Shown here piece by piece: positions 1 through 5,083 of a stretch of 5,370 nt of DNA. The translations under genes and the position numbers were made by a program. The DNA lies in NCBI GenBank assembly GCA_934511465.1, contig CAKSWG010000059.1, positions 1-5,370 on the forward strand, given 5' to 3'. Under the pieces are notes generated by a model that did not search any database, was not told the origin of the DNA, and saw only the letters and a program-made list of their open reading frames with translations. The stretch is from an uncultured Faecalibacterium sp. (GTDB taxonomy: Bacteria > Bacillota > Clostridia > Oscillospirales > Ruminococcaceae). Within the stretch, counting starts at the first letter, position 1. The number at the start of each line of letters is the position of its first letter.

Positions 1-53
1 AGACGATTTTTAAGCTCGGGGATCTTCCATGCGTTACGGAATGTCTGGAACAC
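1..53 (-). CDS. secY: Protein translocase subunit SecY, N-terminal fragment (runs off the window)
   Basis: Only the first 17 codons and two bases are present. They translate, with the GTG start read as Met, to MFQTFRNAWKIPELKNR, the typical cytoplasmic N-terminus of SecY that precedes the first membrane helix. SecY forms the protein-conducting channel of the SecYEG translocon in the cytoplasmic membrane. The start is the GTG at 53-51: a strong site GAGGTGA (66-60) lies 6 nt upstream, and the only ATG close by (60-58) is followed directly by a stop in its frame. The gene begins 1 nt after the rplO stop, and its binding site lies inside rplO, so translational coupling to L15 is likely. secY directly after rplO is the standard end of the spc operon. 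Too short for any statement on the rest of the protein, but the identity is well supported by motif and position. Confidence 0.9.
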   Translation of the reverse strand, partial: MFQTFRNAWKIPELKNR

Positions 54-54
54 C

Positions 55-495
55 TTACATCACCTCAGCCTTTCCGCCTGCCTTCTCGATTTTCTCTTTG
101 GCAGAAGCGGAATAGGCTGCGGCCTTCACGGTCAGAGCCTTGGTCAGCTCGCCGTTGCCCAGAACCTTAACGCCGTCCAGAGTCTTCTTGACCAGACCCT
201 TTGCCTTCAGAGCCTCGGTATCGACGACATCGCCGGCATTGAAAGCAGCTTCCAGATCAGCCACGTTGACGATGGCGTACTGGGTAGCAAAGATGTTGTT
301 AAAGCCAACCTTGGGCAGGCGGCGTGCCAGAGGCATCTGGCCGCCCTCGAAACCAGCGTGCTTCACGCCGGAACGGGCCTTCTGGCCCTTGCTGCCGAAG
401 CCGGCAGTCTTGCCATTGCCGGAGCCAATGCCGCGGCCCTTGCGGGTCACAGCCTTGTTTGCGCCGGGAATCGCGTGCAATTCATGAAGTTTCAT
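55..495 (-). CDS. rplO: 50S ribosomal protein L15
   Basis: Encodes a 146-residue uL15, a late-assembling large-subunit protein whose extended basic N-terminal half threads into 23S rRNA while the C-terminal half is globular. Seen here: the family N-terminus MKLHELHAIPGANK, the glycine-rich RGIGSGNGKT motif at residues 21-30, GFEGGQMPLARRLPK at 48-62, and a C-terminal region ending in a GGKAE segment. Length matches the family norm (about 145-150). The first ATG fits the conserved MKLHEL start. Its binding site is AGGGGG (511-506), poorer than the AGGAGG sites of most neighbours. It follows rpmD by 20 nt and precedes secY by 1 nt, the expected place in the spc operon. No cysteines. Confidence 0.98.
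   Translation of the reverse strand: MKLHELHAIPGANKAVTRKGRGIGSGNGKTAGFGSKGQKARSGVKHAGFEGGQMPLARRLPKVGFNNIFATQYAIVNVADLEAAFNAGDVVDTEALKAKGLVKKTLDGVKVLGNGELTKALTVKAAAYSASAKEKIEKAGGKAEVM
60..66 (-). promoter_or_regulatory. Ribosome binding site that fixes the GTG start of secY
   Basis: GAGGTGA on the minus strand, inside the last codons of rplO, with a 6-nt spacer to the GTG at 53. It is the reason for choosing GTG rather than a later start. Confidence 0.75.
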
Positions 496-505
496 TATGC
501 GTATA

Positions 506-511
506 CCCCCT
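506..511 (-). promoter_or_regulatory. Atypical ribosome binding site of rplO
   Basis: AGGGGG, 10 nt before the rplO ATG. Most genes here use AGGAGG or AAGGAG, so this site pairs less well with the 16S rRNA tail. It may lower rplO initiation or make it depend on ribosomes leaving rpmD. The functional effect is inference. Confidence 0.5.
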
Positions 512-515
512 GCTA

Positions 516-701
516 TTAGGCTTCGGTGACGCTGAGCATAAAGCCGATCTTTGCGATCTTGCCCTGCGTAGCGGCATTGTCAGGCTGAACGGTAACGTCG
601 CCCGGCTTCTTCAGGCCCAGAGCCTCAGCGGTAGCGATCTGCTTAGCGCCGCGGCCAATCAGGCTCTTCTTCAGCTCGATCTTGAGCATCTTATCTGCCA
701 T
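516..701 (-). CDS. rpmD: 50S ribosomal protein L30
   Basis: A 61-residue uL30, a small large-subunit protein of the bacterial/archaeal type. The sequence shows the family pattern: a first strand KIELKKSLIGR (residues 7-17), then the helix ending in ALGLKKPGD (27-35), then a DNAATQGKIAKIGFMLSV segment (41-58) that corresponds to the conserved D-N-x-x-x-x-G-M/K-I-x-K-V block. Length is typical (about 57-62). The ATG at 701 is preferred over Met5 because GGAGG lies 9 nt before it. That site overlaps the rpsE stop (TAAGGAGG), so coupling to S5 is likely. L30 between S5 and L15 is the usual order, although some bacterial lineages lack the gene. Confidence 0.97.
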   Translation of the reverse strand: MADKMLKIELKKSLIGRGAKQIATAEALGLKKPGDVTVQPDNAATQGKIAKIGFMLSVTEA

Positions 702-715
702 GGTTTGTTACCTCC

Positions 716-1216
716 TTAACCCAGAATTTCTTTCACGGTCTTGCCGCGCTTCTCAGCGACAGACTCAGCGCTGACCAGGCCGCACAGACCTGCGAAGGTA
801 GCAGAAACAACGTTGATGGGGTTGTTGGAACGCATAGACTTCGCACGGATGTCCTTGATGCCAGCTGCCTCAATGACGGCACGCACAGGGCCGCCGGCGA
901 TCATACCGGTACCGGGTGCAGCCGGCTTGAGCAGAACGGCGCCTGCGCCGTACTTGCCGACGATCTCGTGGGGGATGGTGGTGCCCTTCAGGGCAACCTT
1001 GTGCATGTTCTTCTTAGCAGCAGCTTCGCCCTTGCGGATTGCCTCAGGCACTTCGCCGGACTTGCCGATGCCGTAACCGATGGTGCCCTTGCCGTCGCCC
1101 ACGACAACCAGAGCGGCAAACTTCATGATGCGGCCGCCCTTGACAGTCTTGGAAACGCGGTTGATGGAGACAACCTTGGTGATCATGCCGTCGTCTTCAC
1201 GGTTTCTCATAGCCAT
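716..1216 (-). CDS. rpsE: 30S ribosomal protein S5
   Basis: A 166-residue uS5 of the small subunit, acting in decoding fidelity and lining the mRNA entry channel with S3 and S4. The N-terminal double-stranded RNA-binding domain covers roughly residues 12-80, with the loop [11 protein letters not shown] at 19-29 and [16 protein letters not shown] at 34-49. [22 protein letters not shown] (78-99, interrupted motif) leads into the C-terminal domain with [13 protein letters not shown] at 102-114. Loop residues equivalent to E. coli Ser22 and Lys26, where spectinomycin-resistance changes are known, are Ser22 and Lys26 here, so the loop looks wild type. The first ATG (1216) is chosen over the one two codons on because AGGAGG (1231-1226) is 9 nt away. 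The N-terminus [10 protein letters not shown] is divergent, as usual for this family. Gap to rplR is 19 nt, with a tandem TAA-TGA stop. Confidence 0.98.
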   Translation of the reverse strand: MAMRNREDDGMITKVVSINRVSKTVKGGRIMKFAALVVVGDGKGTIGYGIGKSGEVPEAIRKGEAAAKKNMHKVALKGTTIPHEIVGKYGAGAVLLKPAAPGTGMIAGGPVRAVIEAAGIKDIRAKSMRSNNPINVVSATFAGLCGLVSAESVAEKRGKTVKEILG

Positions 1217-1235
1217 AATGTGTTTCCTCCTCTCA

Positions 1236-1595
1236 TTACAGCTTCAGGCCGCCCTCACGGGCGCCATCAGCCAGGGCCTTAACACGGCCATGATAAACGT
1301 AGCCACCACGGTCGAACACGACCTCGGTGATGCCCTTTTCCAGAGCCTTTGCTGCGATCTTCTTGCCGATCTCAGCAGCGGCCTCGACGTTGCCGCCGTT
1401 GCCGTTGAAGTCCTTGTCCATAGTAGAAGCCGACACCAGAGTCACGCCCTGCTCATCATCGATGATCTGAGCGTAAATGTGCTTGGCGGAGCGGAAAACA
1501 TCCAGGCGAGGACGTGCTGCGGTGCCGCTGATCTTGTTGCGAACGCGGCGATGACGACGAAGACGAGCTTCGTTCTTGTCGATCTGCTTAACCAT
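1236..1595 (-). CDS. rplR: 50S ribosomal protein L18
   Basis: A 119-residue uL18, which binds 5S rRNA together with L5 in the central protuberance of the large subunit. The basic N-terminal tail (residues 1-30, with [15 protein letters not shown] at 11-25) and the [20 protein letters not shown] block (28-47) are characteristic. The C-terminal signature is at 94-117: [17 protein letters not shown], followed by AREGGL. Length is typical (about 118-122). The start is supported by AAGGAGTGA (1610-1602) just upstream. It lies 18 nt after rplF and 19 nt before rpsE. No cysteine is encoded, in contrast to most neighbours. Confidence 0.98.
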   Translation of the reverse strand: MVKQIDKNEARLRRHRRVRNKISGTAARPRLDVFRSAKHIYAQIIDDEQGVTLVSASTMDKDFNGNGGNVEAAAEIGKKIAAKALEKGITEVVFDRGGYVYHGRVKALADGAREGGLKL

Positions 1596-1613
1596 TGTCT
1601 TTCACTCCTTACC

Positions 1614-2165
1614 TTATTTCTTGCCCTTGCCGGCCTTGCCTTCTTTGTGCTTGACAACCTCGCCCTCGTAGCGGATGCCCTTGCCCTTGTAAGGCTCAGG
1701 CGGCTTCTTGGCGCGGATCTCGGCAGCATACTGGCCGACCTTCTGCTTGTCAATACCGGTAACGGTGAAGTGGTTGGGATCCTGCCACACGATGGTGCAG
1801 TCCTCAGTATCAGGAATGTTCACCTGATGAGAGAAGCCCAGGTTCATGACCAGGTTGGAGCCCTGCTTCTGGCAGCGCAGGCCGACGCCCACGATCTCCA
1901 GCTTCTTCTCGTAGCCGTTCACAACACCGTTCACCATGTTGGCGATGTTGGTACGGGTCAGGCCGTGCAGGCTGCGGGCCTGGGGTTCGTCATTGGGGCG
2001 GGTAACCAGAACTTCATTGCCCTCGACCTTGACGGTCATCAGGGGATGATAGTTGGAATTCAGGCTGCCCTTGGGGCCCTTGACGGCAACCTGGTGTGCT
2101 GCCTCATCGACAGTAACAGTGACGCCGGCAGGAATGACGATGGGTTTTCTTCCAATTCTCGACAT
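1614..2165 (-). CDS. rplF: 50S ribosomal protein L6
   Basis: A 183-residue uL6, which sits near the GTPase-associated region and the sarcin-ricin loop. Two repeated alpha/beta domains are expected: the first about residues 1-82 (MSRIGRKPIVIPAGV start, VKGPKGSL at 28-35, LHGLTRTNIANMV at 66-78), the second about 83-170 with VGVGLRCQKQG at 92-102 and LGFSH at 109-113. The family signature PPEPYKGKGIRYEGE is at 155-169, followed by a lysine-rich tail. Length is normal (about 178-184). The binding site is AAGGGG (2180-2175), 9 nt from ATG, slightly off the AGGAGG consensus. Cysteines at 98 and 123 are not part of a known metal site. Confidence 0.98.
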   Translation of the reverse strand: MSRIGRKPIVIPAGVTVTVDEAAHQVAVKGPKGSLNSNYHPLMTVKVEGNEVLVTRPNDEPQARSLHGLTRTNIANMVNGVVNGYEKKLEIVGVGLRCQKQGSNLVMNLGFSHQVNIPDTEDCTIVWQDPNHFTVTGIDKQKVGQYAAEIRAKKPPEPYKGKGIRYEGEVVKHKEGKAGKGKK

Positions 2166-2174
2166 TGTCTTTTA

Positions 2175-2180
2175 CCCCTT
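2175..2180 (-). promoter_or_regulatory. Non-consensus ribosome binding site of rplF
   Basis: AAGGGG, 9 nt before the rplF ATG, in the 17-nt gap after rpsH. It departs from the AGGAGG consensus in the same way as the rplO site. It still confirms the MSRIGRKP start. Confidence 0.5.
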
Positions 2181-2182
2181 TC

Positions 2183-2581
2183 TTACCACACGTAGGCCAG
2201 GACTTCGCCGCCGACGTGCTCAGCGCGTGCAGCCTTATCAGTCATGATGCCCTTAGAGGTGGAAATGATTGCGGTGCCCAGGCCCTTCATGACCTTGGGC
2301 ATATCCTCGCAGTTGGTGTAGATGCGCAGGCCGGGCTTGGACACGCGGCGCAGACCAGCGATAACGGGCTCGCCGTTAGCCTGATACTTCAGGGTGACAA
2401 CGATGGTGCCCTGAACGGTGTCGTTCTTGACCTGCATGCCCTTGATGTAGCCCTCGTCAACCAGAATCTGGCAGATAGCCTTCTTCATGTTGGAAGCGGG
2501 GATCTCCACAGAAGGGTGTTTGGCAGTGCTAGCGTTGCGGATGCGAGTCAGCAGGTCCGCGATAGGATCAGTAATCTGCAT
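2183..2581 (-). CDS. rpsH: 30S ribosomal protein S8
   Basis: A 132-residue uS8, a primary 16S rRNA-binding protein (helix 21 region) needed for central-domain assembly. In E. coli it is also the translational repressor of the spc operon. Seen here: the [17 protein letters not shown] start, a central [13 protein letters not shown] stretch (28-40), and the C-terminal rRNA-binding block with [13 protein letters not shown] at 107-119 and [10 protein letters not shown] at the very end. Length equals the Bacillus-type norm (about 132). Start supported by AAGGAGG (2598-2592), 10 nt upstream. It is preceded by the largest gap of the window (110 nt), which holds two potential RNA hairpins. Whether S8 binds there is untested. 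Confidence 0.98.
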   Translation of the reverse strand: MQITDPIADLLTRIRNASTAKHPSVEIPASNMKKAICQILVDEGYIKGMQVKNDTVQGTIVVTLKYQANGEPVIAGLRRVSKPGLRIYTNCEDMPKVMKGLGTAIISTSKGIMTDKAARAEHVGGEVLAYVW

Positions 2582-2587
2582 TTGCCA

Positions 2588-2605
2588 CTAACCTCCTTAG
2601 ATTAG
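2588..2605 (-). promoter_or_regulatory. Potential hairpin enclosing the rpsH ribosome binding site
   Basis: On the minus strand CTAATC (2605-2600) can pair with GGTTAG (2593-2588), six pairs including one G-U, around a loop TAAGGA. The loop and the start of the 3' arm contain the rpsH site AAGGAGG. The stem is short and weak, so any masking of the site would be partial. The pairing is seen directly; a regulatory role is inference. Confidence 0.4.
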
Positions 2606-2624
2606 CTCTCGTTTGTTTTATAAT

Positions 2625-2663
2625 GATACCGCCCCGAAACATCGTTGCCCCGGGGCGGATATC
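2625..2663 (-). other. GC-rich inverted repeat (RNA hairpin) in the rpsN-rpsH gap
   Basis: The transcript has CCGCCCCG (2658-2651) and CGGGGCGG (2636-2629), a perfect 8-bp arm pair around a 14-nt loop. Flanking GATA (2663-2660) and TATC (2628-2625) extend the stem to 12 pairs with one bulged T at 2659. Within the loop AAC and GTT could add three pairs. The downstream sequence TATCATTATAAAAC has no run of T, so it does not look like an intrinsic terminator. It lies about 27 nt before the rpsH binding site. It could be a site for S8 feedback, RNA processing or pausing, or a dispersed palindromic repeat; none can be chosen from this window. Confidence 0.65.
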
Positions 2664-2691
2664 CGACAAATTATCCGGCCCTCTGGCTTGA

Positions 2692-2877
2692 TTACCAGGA
2701 AGCCTTCTTCACGCCCGGGATCTCGCCCTTGTAGGCCAGCTCACGGAAGCACACACGGCACACGCCGTACTTGCGCAGCACGGAGTGGGGACGGCCGCAG
2801 ATGCGGCAGCGGGTGTATGCACGGGTAGAGAACTTAGCAGGACGAGACTGCTTCAGCTTCATAGACAGTTTAGCCAT
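2692..2877 (-). CDS. rpsN: 30S ribosomal protein S14, zinc-binding type Z
   Basis: A 61-residue uS14 of the short, zinc-binding form (often named rpsZ or rpsN1), located in the 30S head. Four cysteines at 24, 27, 40 and 43 form C-x2-C ... C-x2-C, expected to bind one zinc ion. Around them are the conserved [20 protein letters not shown] (19-38), FRELAY (44-49) and the terminal [11 protein letters not shown]. The N-terminus [10 protein letters not shown] and the length (61) are typical for Bacillota; the zinc-free form is about 89-101 residues. Start supported by GGGAGGAG (2894-2887). The gene is 17 nt after rplE, the usual place. In other Bacillota a zinc-free copy elsewhere can replace it under zinc limitation; none is visible here. 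Confidence 0.98.
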   Translation of the reverse strand: MAKLSMKLKQSRPAKFSTRAYTRCRICGRPHSVLRKYGVCRVCFRELAYKGEIPGVKKASW

Positions 2878-2894
2878 TGTAGAAATCTCCTCCC

Positions 2895-3440
2895 TTAGTT
2901 GTTCTCTGCGAACGGAGCGCCCAGAGCCTTCAGCAGCTCCTTGCCCTCTTCGTCAGTCTTGGCAGTGGTGACAAAGCAGACATCCATGCCGCGGACTGCA
3001 TCGACCTTCTCGAAGTCGATCTCGGGGAAGATGATCTGCTCCTTGATGCCGCATGCAAAGTTGCCGCGGCCGTCAAAGCCGTTGCCGTTGATGCCGCGGA
3101 AGTCGCGGACACGGGGCAGAGCGACGTTGAAGAAGCGATCGACGAACTCGTACATACGCTCACCGCGCAGGGTGACCTTGCAGCCGATGGGAGTGCCCTG
3201 ACGCAGCTTGAAGTTAGCAACGCTCTTCTTGGCACGGCACACGACTGCCTTCTGGCCAGTGATCTGGCCCAGATCCTTCATGACAGCTTCCAGGATCTTC
3301 TCGTTTTCCTTGGCTTCGCCGCAGGCAACGTTGATGACGACCTTGTCCAGCTTGGGGATCTGCATAACGCTCTTGTAACCGAACTTGGAGTTCAGAGCAG
3401 GAGCAATTTCATTGACATACTGTTCTTTCAAACGAGCCAT
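2895..3440 (-). CDS. rplE: 50S ribosomal protein L5
   Basis: A 181-residue uL5, which binds 5S rRNA in the central protuberance and contacts the P-site tRNA. Conserved blocks are visible in order: [21 protein letters not shown] (23-43, in two parts), [21 protein letters not shown] (60-80, in two parts), [18 protein letters not shown] (82-99), [10 protein letters not shown] (108-117), [20 protein letters not shown] (122-141), [16 protein letters not shown] (150-165). Length matches the family (about 179-180). Five cysteines (40, 68, 87, 130, 155) are unusual; Bacillus-type L5 has other residues there as I recall it. They do not form CxxC pairs, so a metal site is unlikely. Start supported by AAAGGAG (3456-3450). 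It follows rplX by 17 nt. Confidence 0.98.
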   Translation of the reverse strand: MARLKEQYVNEIAPALNSKFGYKSVMQIPKLDKVVINVACGEAKENEKILEAVMKDLGQITGQKAVVCRAKKSVANFKLRQGTPIGCKVTLRGERMYEFVDRFFNVALPRVRDFRGINGNGFDGRGNFACGIKEQIIFPEIDFEKVDAVRGMDVCFVTTAKTDEEGKELLKALGAPFAENN

Positions 3441-3457
3441 TGTTCCTTACTCCTTTC

Positions 3458-3772
3458 TTACAGCTCAGCGCCGCACTTCTTGCAGACGCGAACCATCTTG
3501 CCGTCCTTCTCGACGTGGCCCACACGCACGGCCTTGCCGCACTTGGGGCAGATGGGCATGACCTTGGATGCGTACATAGCACCCTCAGCCTTGACGATGC
3601 CGCCCTGCTCGCCCTGACGACGAGGCTTGACGTGCTTGGTAACCATGTTCTGGCCCTCAACGATGACCTTGTTCTCAGAGGGGCTGACCTGCAGGACCTT
3701 ACCAGTGTGGCCCTTGTCCTTGCCGCTGATGATCATAACGTTGTCGCCGGTTTTAACATGAAGATTATTCAT
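3458..3772 (-). CDS. rplX: 50S ribosomal protein L24 with zinc-ribbon-like tail
   Basis: A 104-residue uL24, an early assembly initiator that binds the 5' domain of 23S rRNA near the exit tunnel. The KOW motif is seen at about residues 6-35 (VKTGDNVMIISGKDKGHTGK at 6-25). VEGQNMVTKHVKPRRQGEQGG (38-58, split in the family as two blocks) follows. The C-terminal part carries CPKC at 75-78 and CKKC at 97-100, a C-x2-C ... C-x2-C arrangement like a zinc ribbon. In Bacillus subtilis, as I recall, these positions lack cysteine. Start supported by AAGGAGG, which overlaps the rplN stop; spacer 8 nt. Gap to rplN is 13 nt. Confidence 0.98.
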   Translation of the reverse strand: MNNLHVKTGDNVMIISGKDKGHTGKVLQVSPSENKVIVEGQNMVTKHVKPRRQGEQGGIVKAEGAMYASKVMPICPKCGKAVRVGHVEKDGKMVRVCKKCGAEL

Positions 3773-3785
3773 TTTTAAAACCTCC

Positions 3786-4154
3786 TTACAGCGATTCCGG
3801 AGCCAGGCTCAGGATCTTGGTGTAGCCGGCATCGCGCAGCTCGCGAGCAACGGGTCCAAAGATACGGGTACCCTTGGGGCTCTTGTCGGCCATGACGATA
3901 ACGGCGGCGTTCTCATCGAAACGGATGTAGGAGCCGTCGTCGCGGCGGACGCCATGCTTGCTGCGCACGATGACAGCCTTGACGACGTCGCCCTTCTTAA
4001 CGGAGCCGCCGGGGGCTGCCTTCTTGACAGAGCAGACCACGACGTCACCAATGTTTGCGTATCTCTTGCGGGTGCCGCCCAGCACGCGGAAGCACATCAG
4101 CTCCTTGGCACCGGTGTTGTCGGCAACTTTGAGATAAGTTTGCATCTGAACCAT
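3786..4154 (-). CDS. rplN: 50S ribosomal protein L14
   Basis: A 122-residue uL14, a beta-barrel protein at the subunit interface that contributes to bridges with 16S rRNA and is the docking site of the silencing factor RsfS. Near full-length conservation is visible: [14 protein letters not shown] (8-21), [18 protein letters not shown] (23-40), [14 protein letters not shown] (53-66), [17 protein letters not shown] (70-86), [14 protein letters not shown] (95-108) and the LAPESL end. Length is exactly the family norm (122). The start [13 protein letters not shown] matches the usual MIQxxTxLKVADN, with AAAGGAGA (4170-4163) upstream. First gene of the classical spc part, 43 nt after rpsQ. Confidence 0.98.
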   Translation of the reverse strand: MVQMQTYLKVADNTGAKELMCFRVLGGTRKRYANIGDVVVCSVKKAAPGGSVKKGDVVKAVIVRSKHGVRRDDGSYIRFDENAAVIVMADKSPKGTRIFGPVARELRDAGYTKILSLAPESL

Positions 4155-4189
4155 ATCAGATATCTCCTTTCAAACTGTTCAAAGCAGCG

Positions 4190-4207
4190 GGCAAAGATTA
4201 CTTTGCC
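4190..4207 (-). other. Small hairpin with the rpsQ stop codon in its loop
   Basis: On the minus strand GGCAAAG (4207-4201) and CTTTGCC (4196-4190) are perfect 7-bp arms around the 4-nt loop TAAT, which contains the rpsQ TAA stop. It sits at the S10/spc boundary, at the head of the 43-nt rpsQ-rplN gap. No T-tract follows, so a terminator is not supported. It may matter for mRNA stability or ribosome release, or be chance. Confidence 0.5.
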
Positions 4208-4455
4208 TTCTCAACGATACGGACCAGGCGCCAACGCACGTCCTTGGACAGGGGGCGGCACTCCATGATCTCAACACGGTCACCGATACCGCACTCGTTC
4301 TGCTCATCACGAGCCTTGAACTTGGCGGTACGCTTCAGGATCTTCTTGTACAGGGGGTGCTGCACGCTATCCTTAACGGCAACCACGATGGTCTTATCCA
4401 TCTTGTCGGACACGACGATGCCGACGCGGGTCTTTCTCAGATTACGTTCTTCCAT
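4198..4455 (-). CDS. rpsQ: 30S ribosomal protein S17
   Basis: An 85-residue uS17, an OB-fold primary 16S rRNA-binding protein of the 30S body. Seen: [20 protein letters not shown] (5-24), the [19 protein letters not shown] stretch (33-51), and the family signature [18 protein letters not shown] at 58-75 followed by [10 protein letters not shown]. Length is normal (about 84-88). The start is fixed by AAGGAGG with a 7-nt spacer; the site overlaps the rpmC stop codon, so coupling with L29 is likely. Cysteines are at 55 and 66; Cys66 belongs to the common ECRPLSK motif. Its 3' end lies in a small inverted repeat. It is the last gene of the S10 part in the E. coli scheme. Confidence 0.98.
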   Translation of the reverse strand: MEERNLRKTRVGIVVSDKMDKTIVVAVKDSVQHPLYKKILKRTAKFKARDEQNECGIGDRVEIMECRPLSKDVRWRLVRIVEKAK

Positions 4456-4467
4456 CGTTTAACCTCC

Positions 4468-4653
4468 TTACTGCTTCTCAGCCAGAACGGTCATCACGCG
4501 GGCGATGTCCTTCTTGACTGCTTCGATGCGGCCGGGGTTCTCCAGCTGGTTGATGGCATGCTGGAAGCGCAGGTTAAACAGCTCGGCCTTCAGGTCTGCC
4601 AGCTTGCTGGTCAGCTCTGCGGTCTGCATTTCGCGGAGTTCATTAGCCTTCAT
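4468..4653 (-). CDS. rpmC: 50S ribosomal protein L29
   Basis: A 61-residue uL29, an all-helical protein beside the polypeptide exit tunnel that, with L23, forms part of the docking site for signal recognition particle and trigger factor. Seen: MKANELREM start, [20 protein letters not shown] (11-30), and the conserved [20 protein letters not shown] block (31-50). The reading frame also has an ATG three codons upstream (4662), but the AAGGAGG site (4669-4663) ends directly before it, leaving no spacer. The ATG at 4653 has a 9-nt spacer and gives the family-typical MKANEL start, so it is chosen. The gene overlaps the end of rplP by 11 nt, suggesting coupled translation. No cysteines. Confidence 0.96.
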   Translation of the reverse strand: MKANELREMQTAELTSKLADLKAELFNLRFQHAINQLENPGRIEAVKKDIARVMTVLAEKQ

Positions 4654-5083
4654 TGGTGCCATCCTCCTTCACGGAGTCCTCACGGACAACAAATTTGCAC
4701 TTGATGGGCAGCTTGTGCATAGCCAGACGCAGAGCCTCGCGGGCAGTGGCCTCATCGACATCTGCCAGCTCGAACAGAACGCGGCCGGGCTTCACAACTG
4801 CGACCCAGTATTCGGGAGAGCCTTTACCGGAACCCATGCGGGTCTCAGCGGGCTTTTCAGTCACGGGCTTATCGGGGAAGATCTTGATCCACACCTTGCC
4901 GCCACGCTTGATGTAACGAGTCATGGCAACACGAGCAGCCTCGATCTGGGTGGAAGAGATCCATGCCGGCTCCAGAGCAACAAGGCCGTACTGGCCCTGG
5001 CACACCACGTTGCCGCGGGTAGCCTTGCCGGTCATGCGGCCGCGCTGGACGCGGCGGTACTTAACACGCTTAGGCAGTAACAT
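4643..5083 (-). CDS. rplP: 50S ribosomal protein L16
   Basis: A 146-residue uL16, a late-assembly protein that helps shape the A-site and supports peptidyl transferase activity. Seen: the invariant [11 protein letters not shown] start, [19 protein letters not shown] (33-51), the signature [16 protein letters not shown] (58-73), [19 protein letters not shown] (82-100), and [19 protein letters not shown] (114-132). Length is typical (about 137-146) with a short acidic tail. Arg82 in the RMGSGKG motif corresponds to the arginine hydroxylated in E. coli by YcfD; whether that occurs here is unknown. The start shares one base with the rpsC stop (TAATG) and has AAGGAGG (5099-5093) 9 nt upstream. Overlaps rpmC by 11 nt. 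Confidence 0.98.
   Translation of the reverse strand: MLLPKRVKYRRVQRGRMTGKATRGNVVCQGQYGLVALEPAWISSTQIEAARVAMTRYIKRGGKVWIKIFPDKPVTEKPAETRMGSGKGSPEYWVAVVKPGRVLFELADVDEATAREALRLAMHKLPIKCKFVVREDSVKEDGTNEG
4663..4669 (-). promoter_or_regulatory. Ribosome binding site that decides the rpmC start
   Basis: AAGGAGG inside the end of rplP. It abuts the ATG at 4662, which is too close to serve it, and is 9 nt from the ATG at 4653. This places the true L29 start at 4653. Confidence 0.85.

Noticed and set aside
1080..2195. Long plus-strand open frame of 371 codons antisense to rpsE, rplR, rplF and the end of rpsH
   Set aside because: It runs across four well-supported ribosomal protein genes. Its composition (leucine, alanine, aspartate and valine rich) is what the complement of codon-biased basic genes gives, and it resembles no family I know. 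It is a shadow frame.
2596..2624. Plus-strand promoter: perfect TATAAT at 2619-2624, antisense to the rpsN-rpsH gap
   Set aside because: The -35 position at 17-nt spacing (CTTAGA) matches only 3 of 6 bases, and the AT-rich gap makes a chance TATAAT plausible. No plus-strand gene follows.
2603..2650. Minus-strand promoter for rpsH in the gap (TATAAA or TATCAT as -10)
   Set aside because: No -35-like hexamer lies at 16-18 nt from either box; the expected places hold ACGATG-like or GGGGCA sequence within the hairpin.
2606..2663. Intrinsic terminator after rpsN
   Set aside because: The stem is strong but is followed by TATCATTATAAAAC, without a run of T. A terminator in mid-operon would also cut off seven essential genes, though partial attenuation cannot be excluded.
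2692..2877. Horizontally acquired or alternative S14 copy
   Set aside because: It is the zinc type in its normal operon position, with normal spacing and a strong binding site, so there is no sign of transfer.
4155..4197. spc promoter between rpsQ and rplN (TTGAAC as -35)
   Set aside because: TTGAAC matches 4 of 6, but the hexamer 17-18 nt downstream (CTGATA or TGATAT) matches the -10 poorly and would place the transcript start inside rplN.
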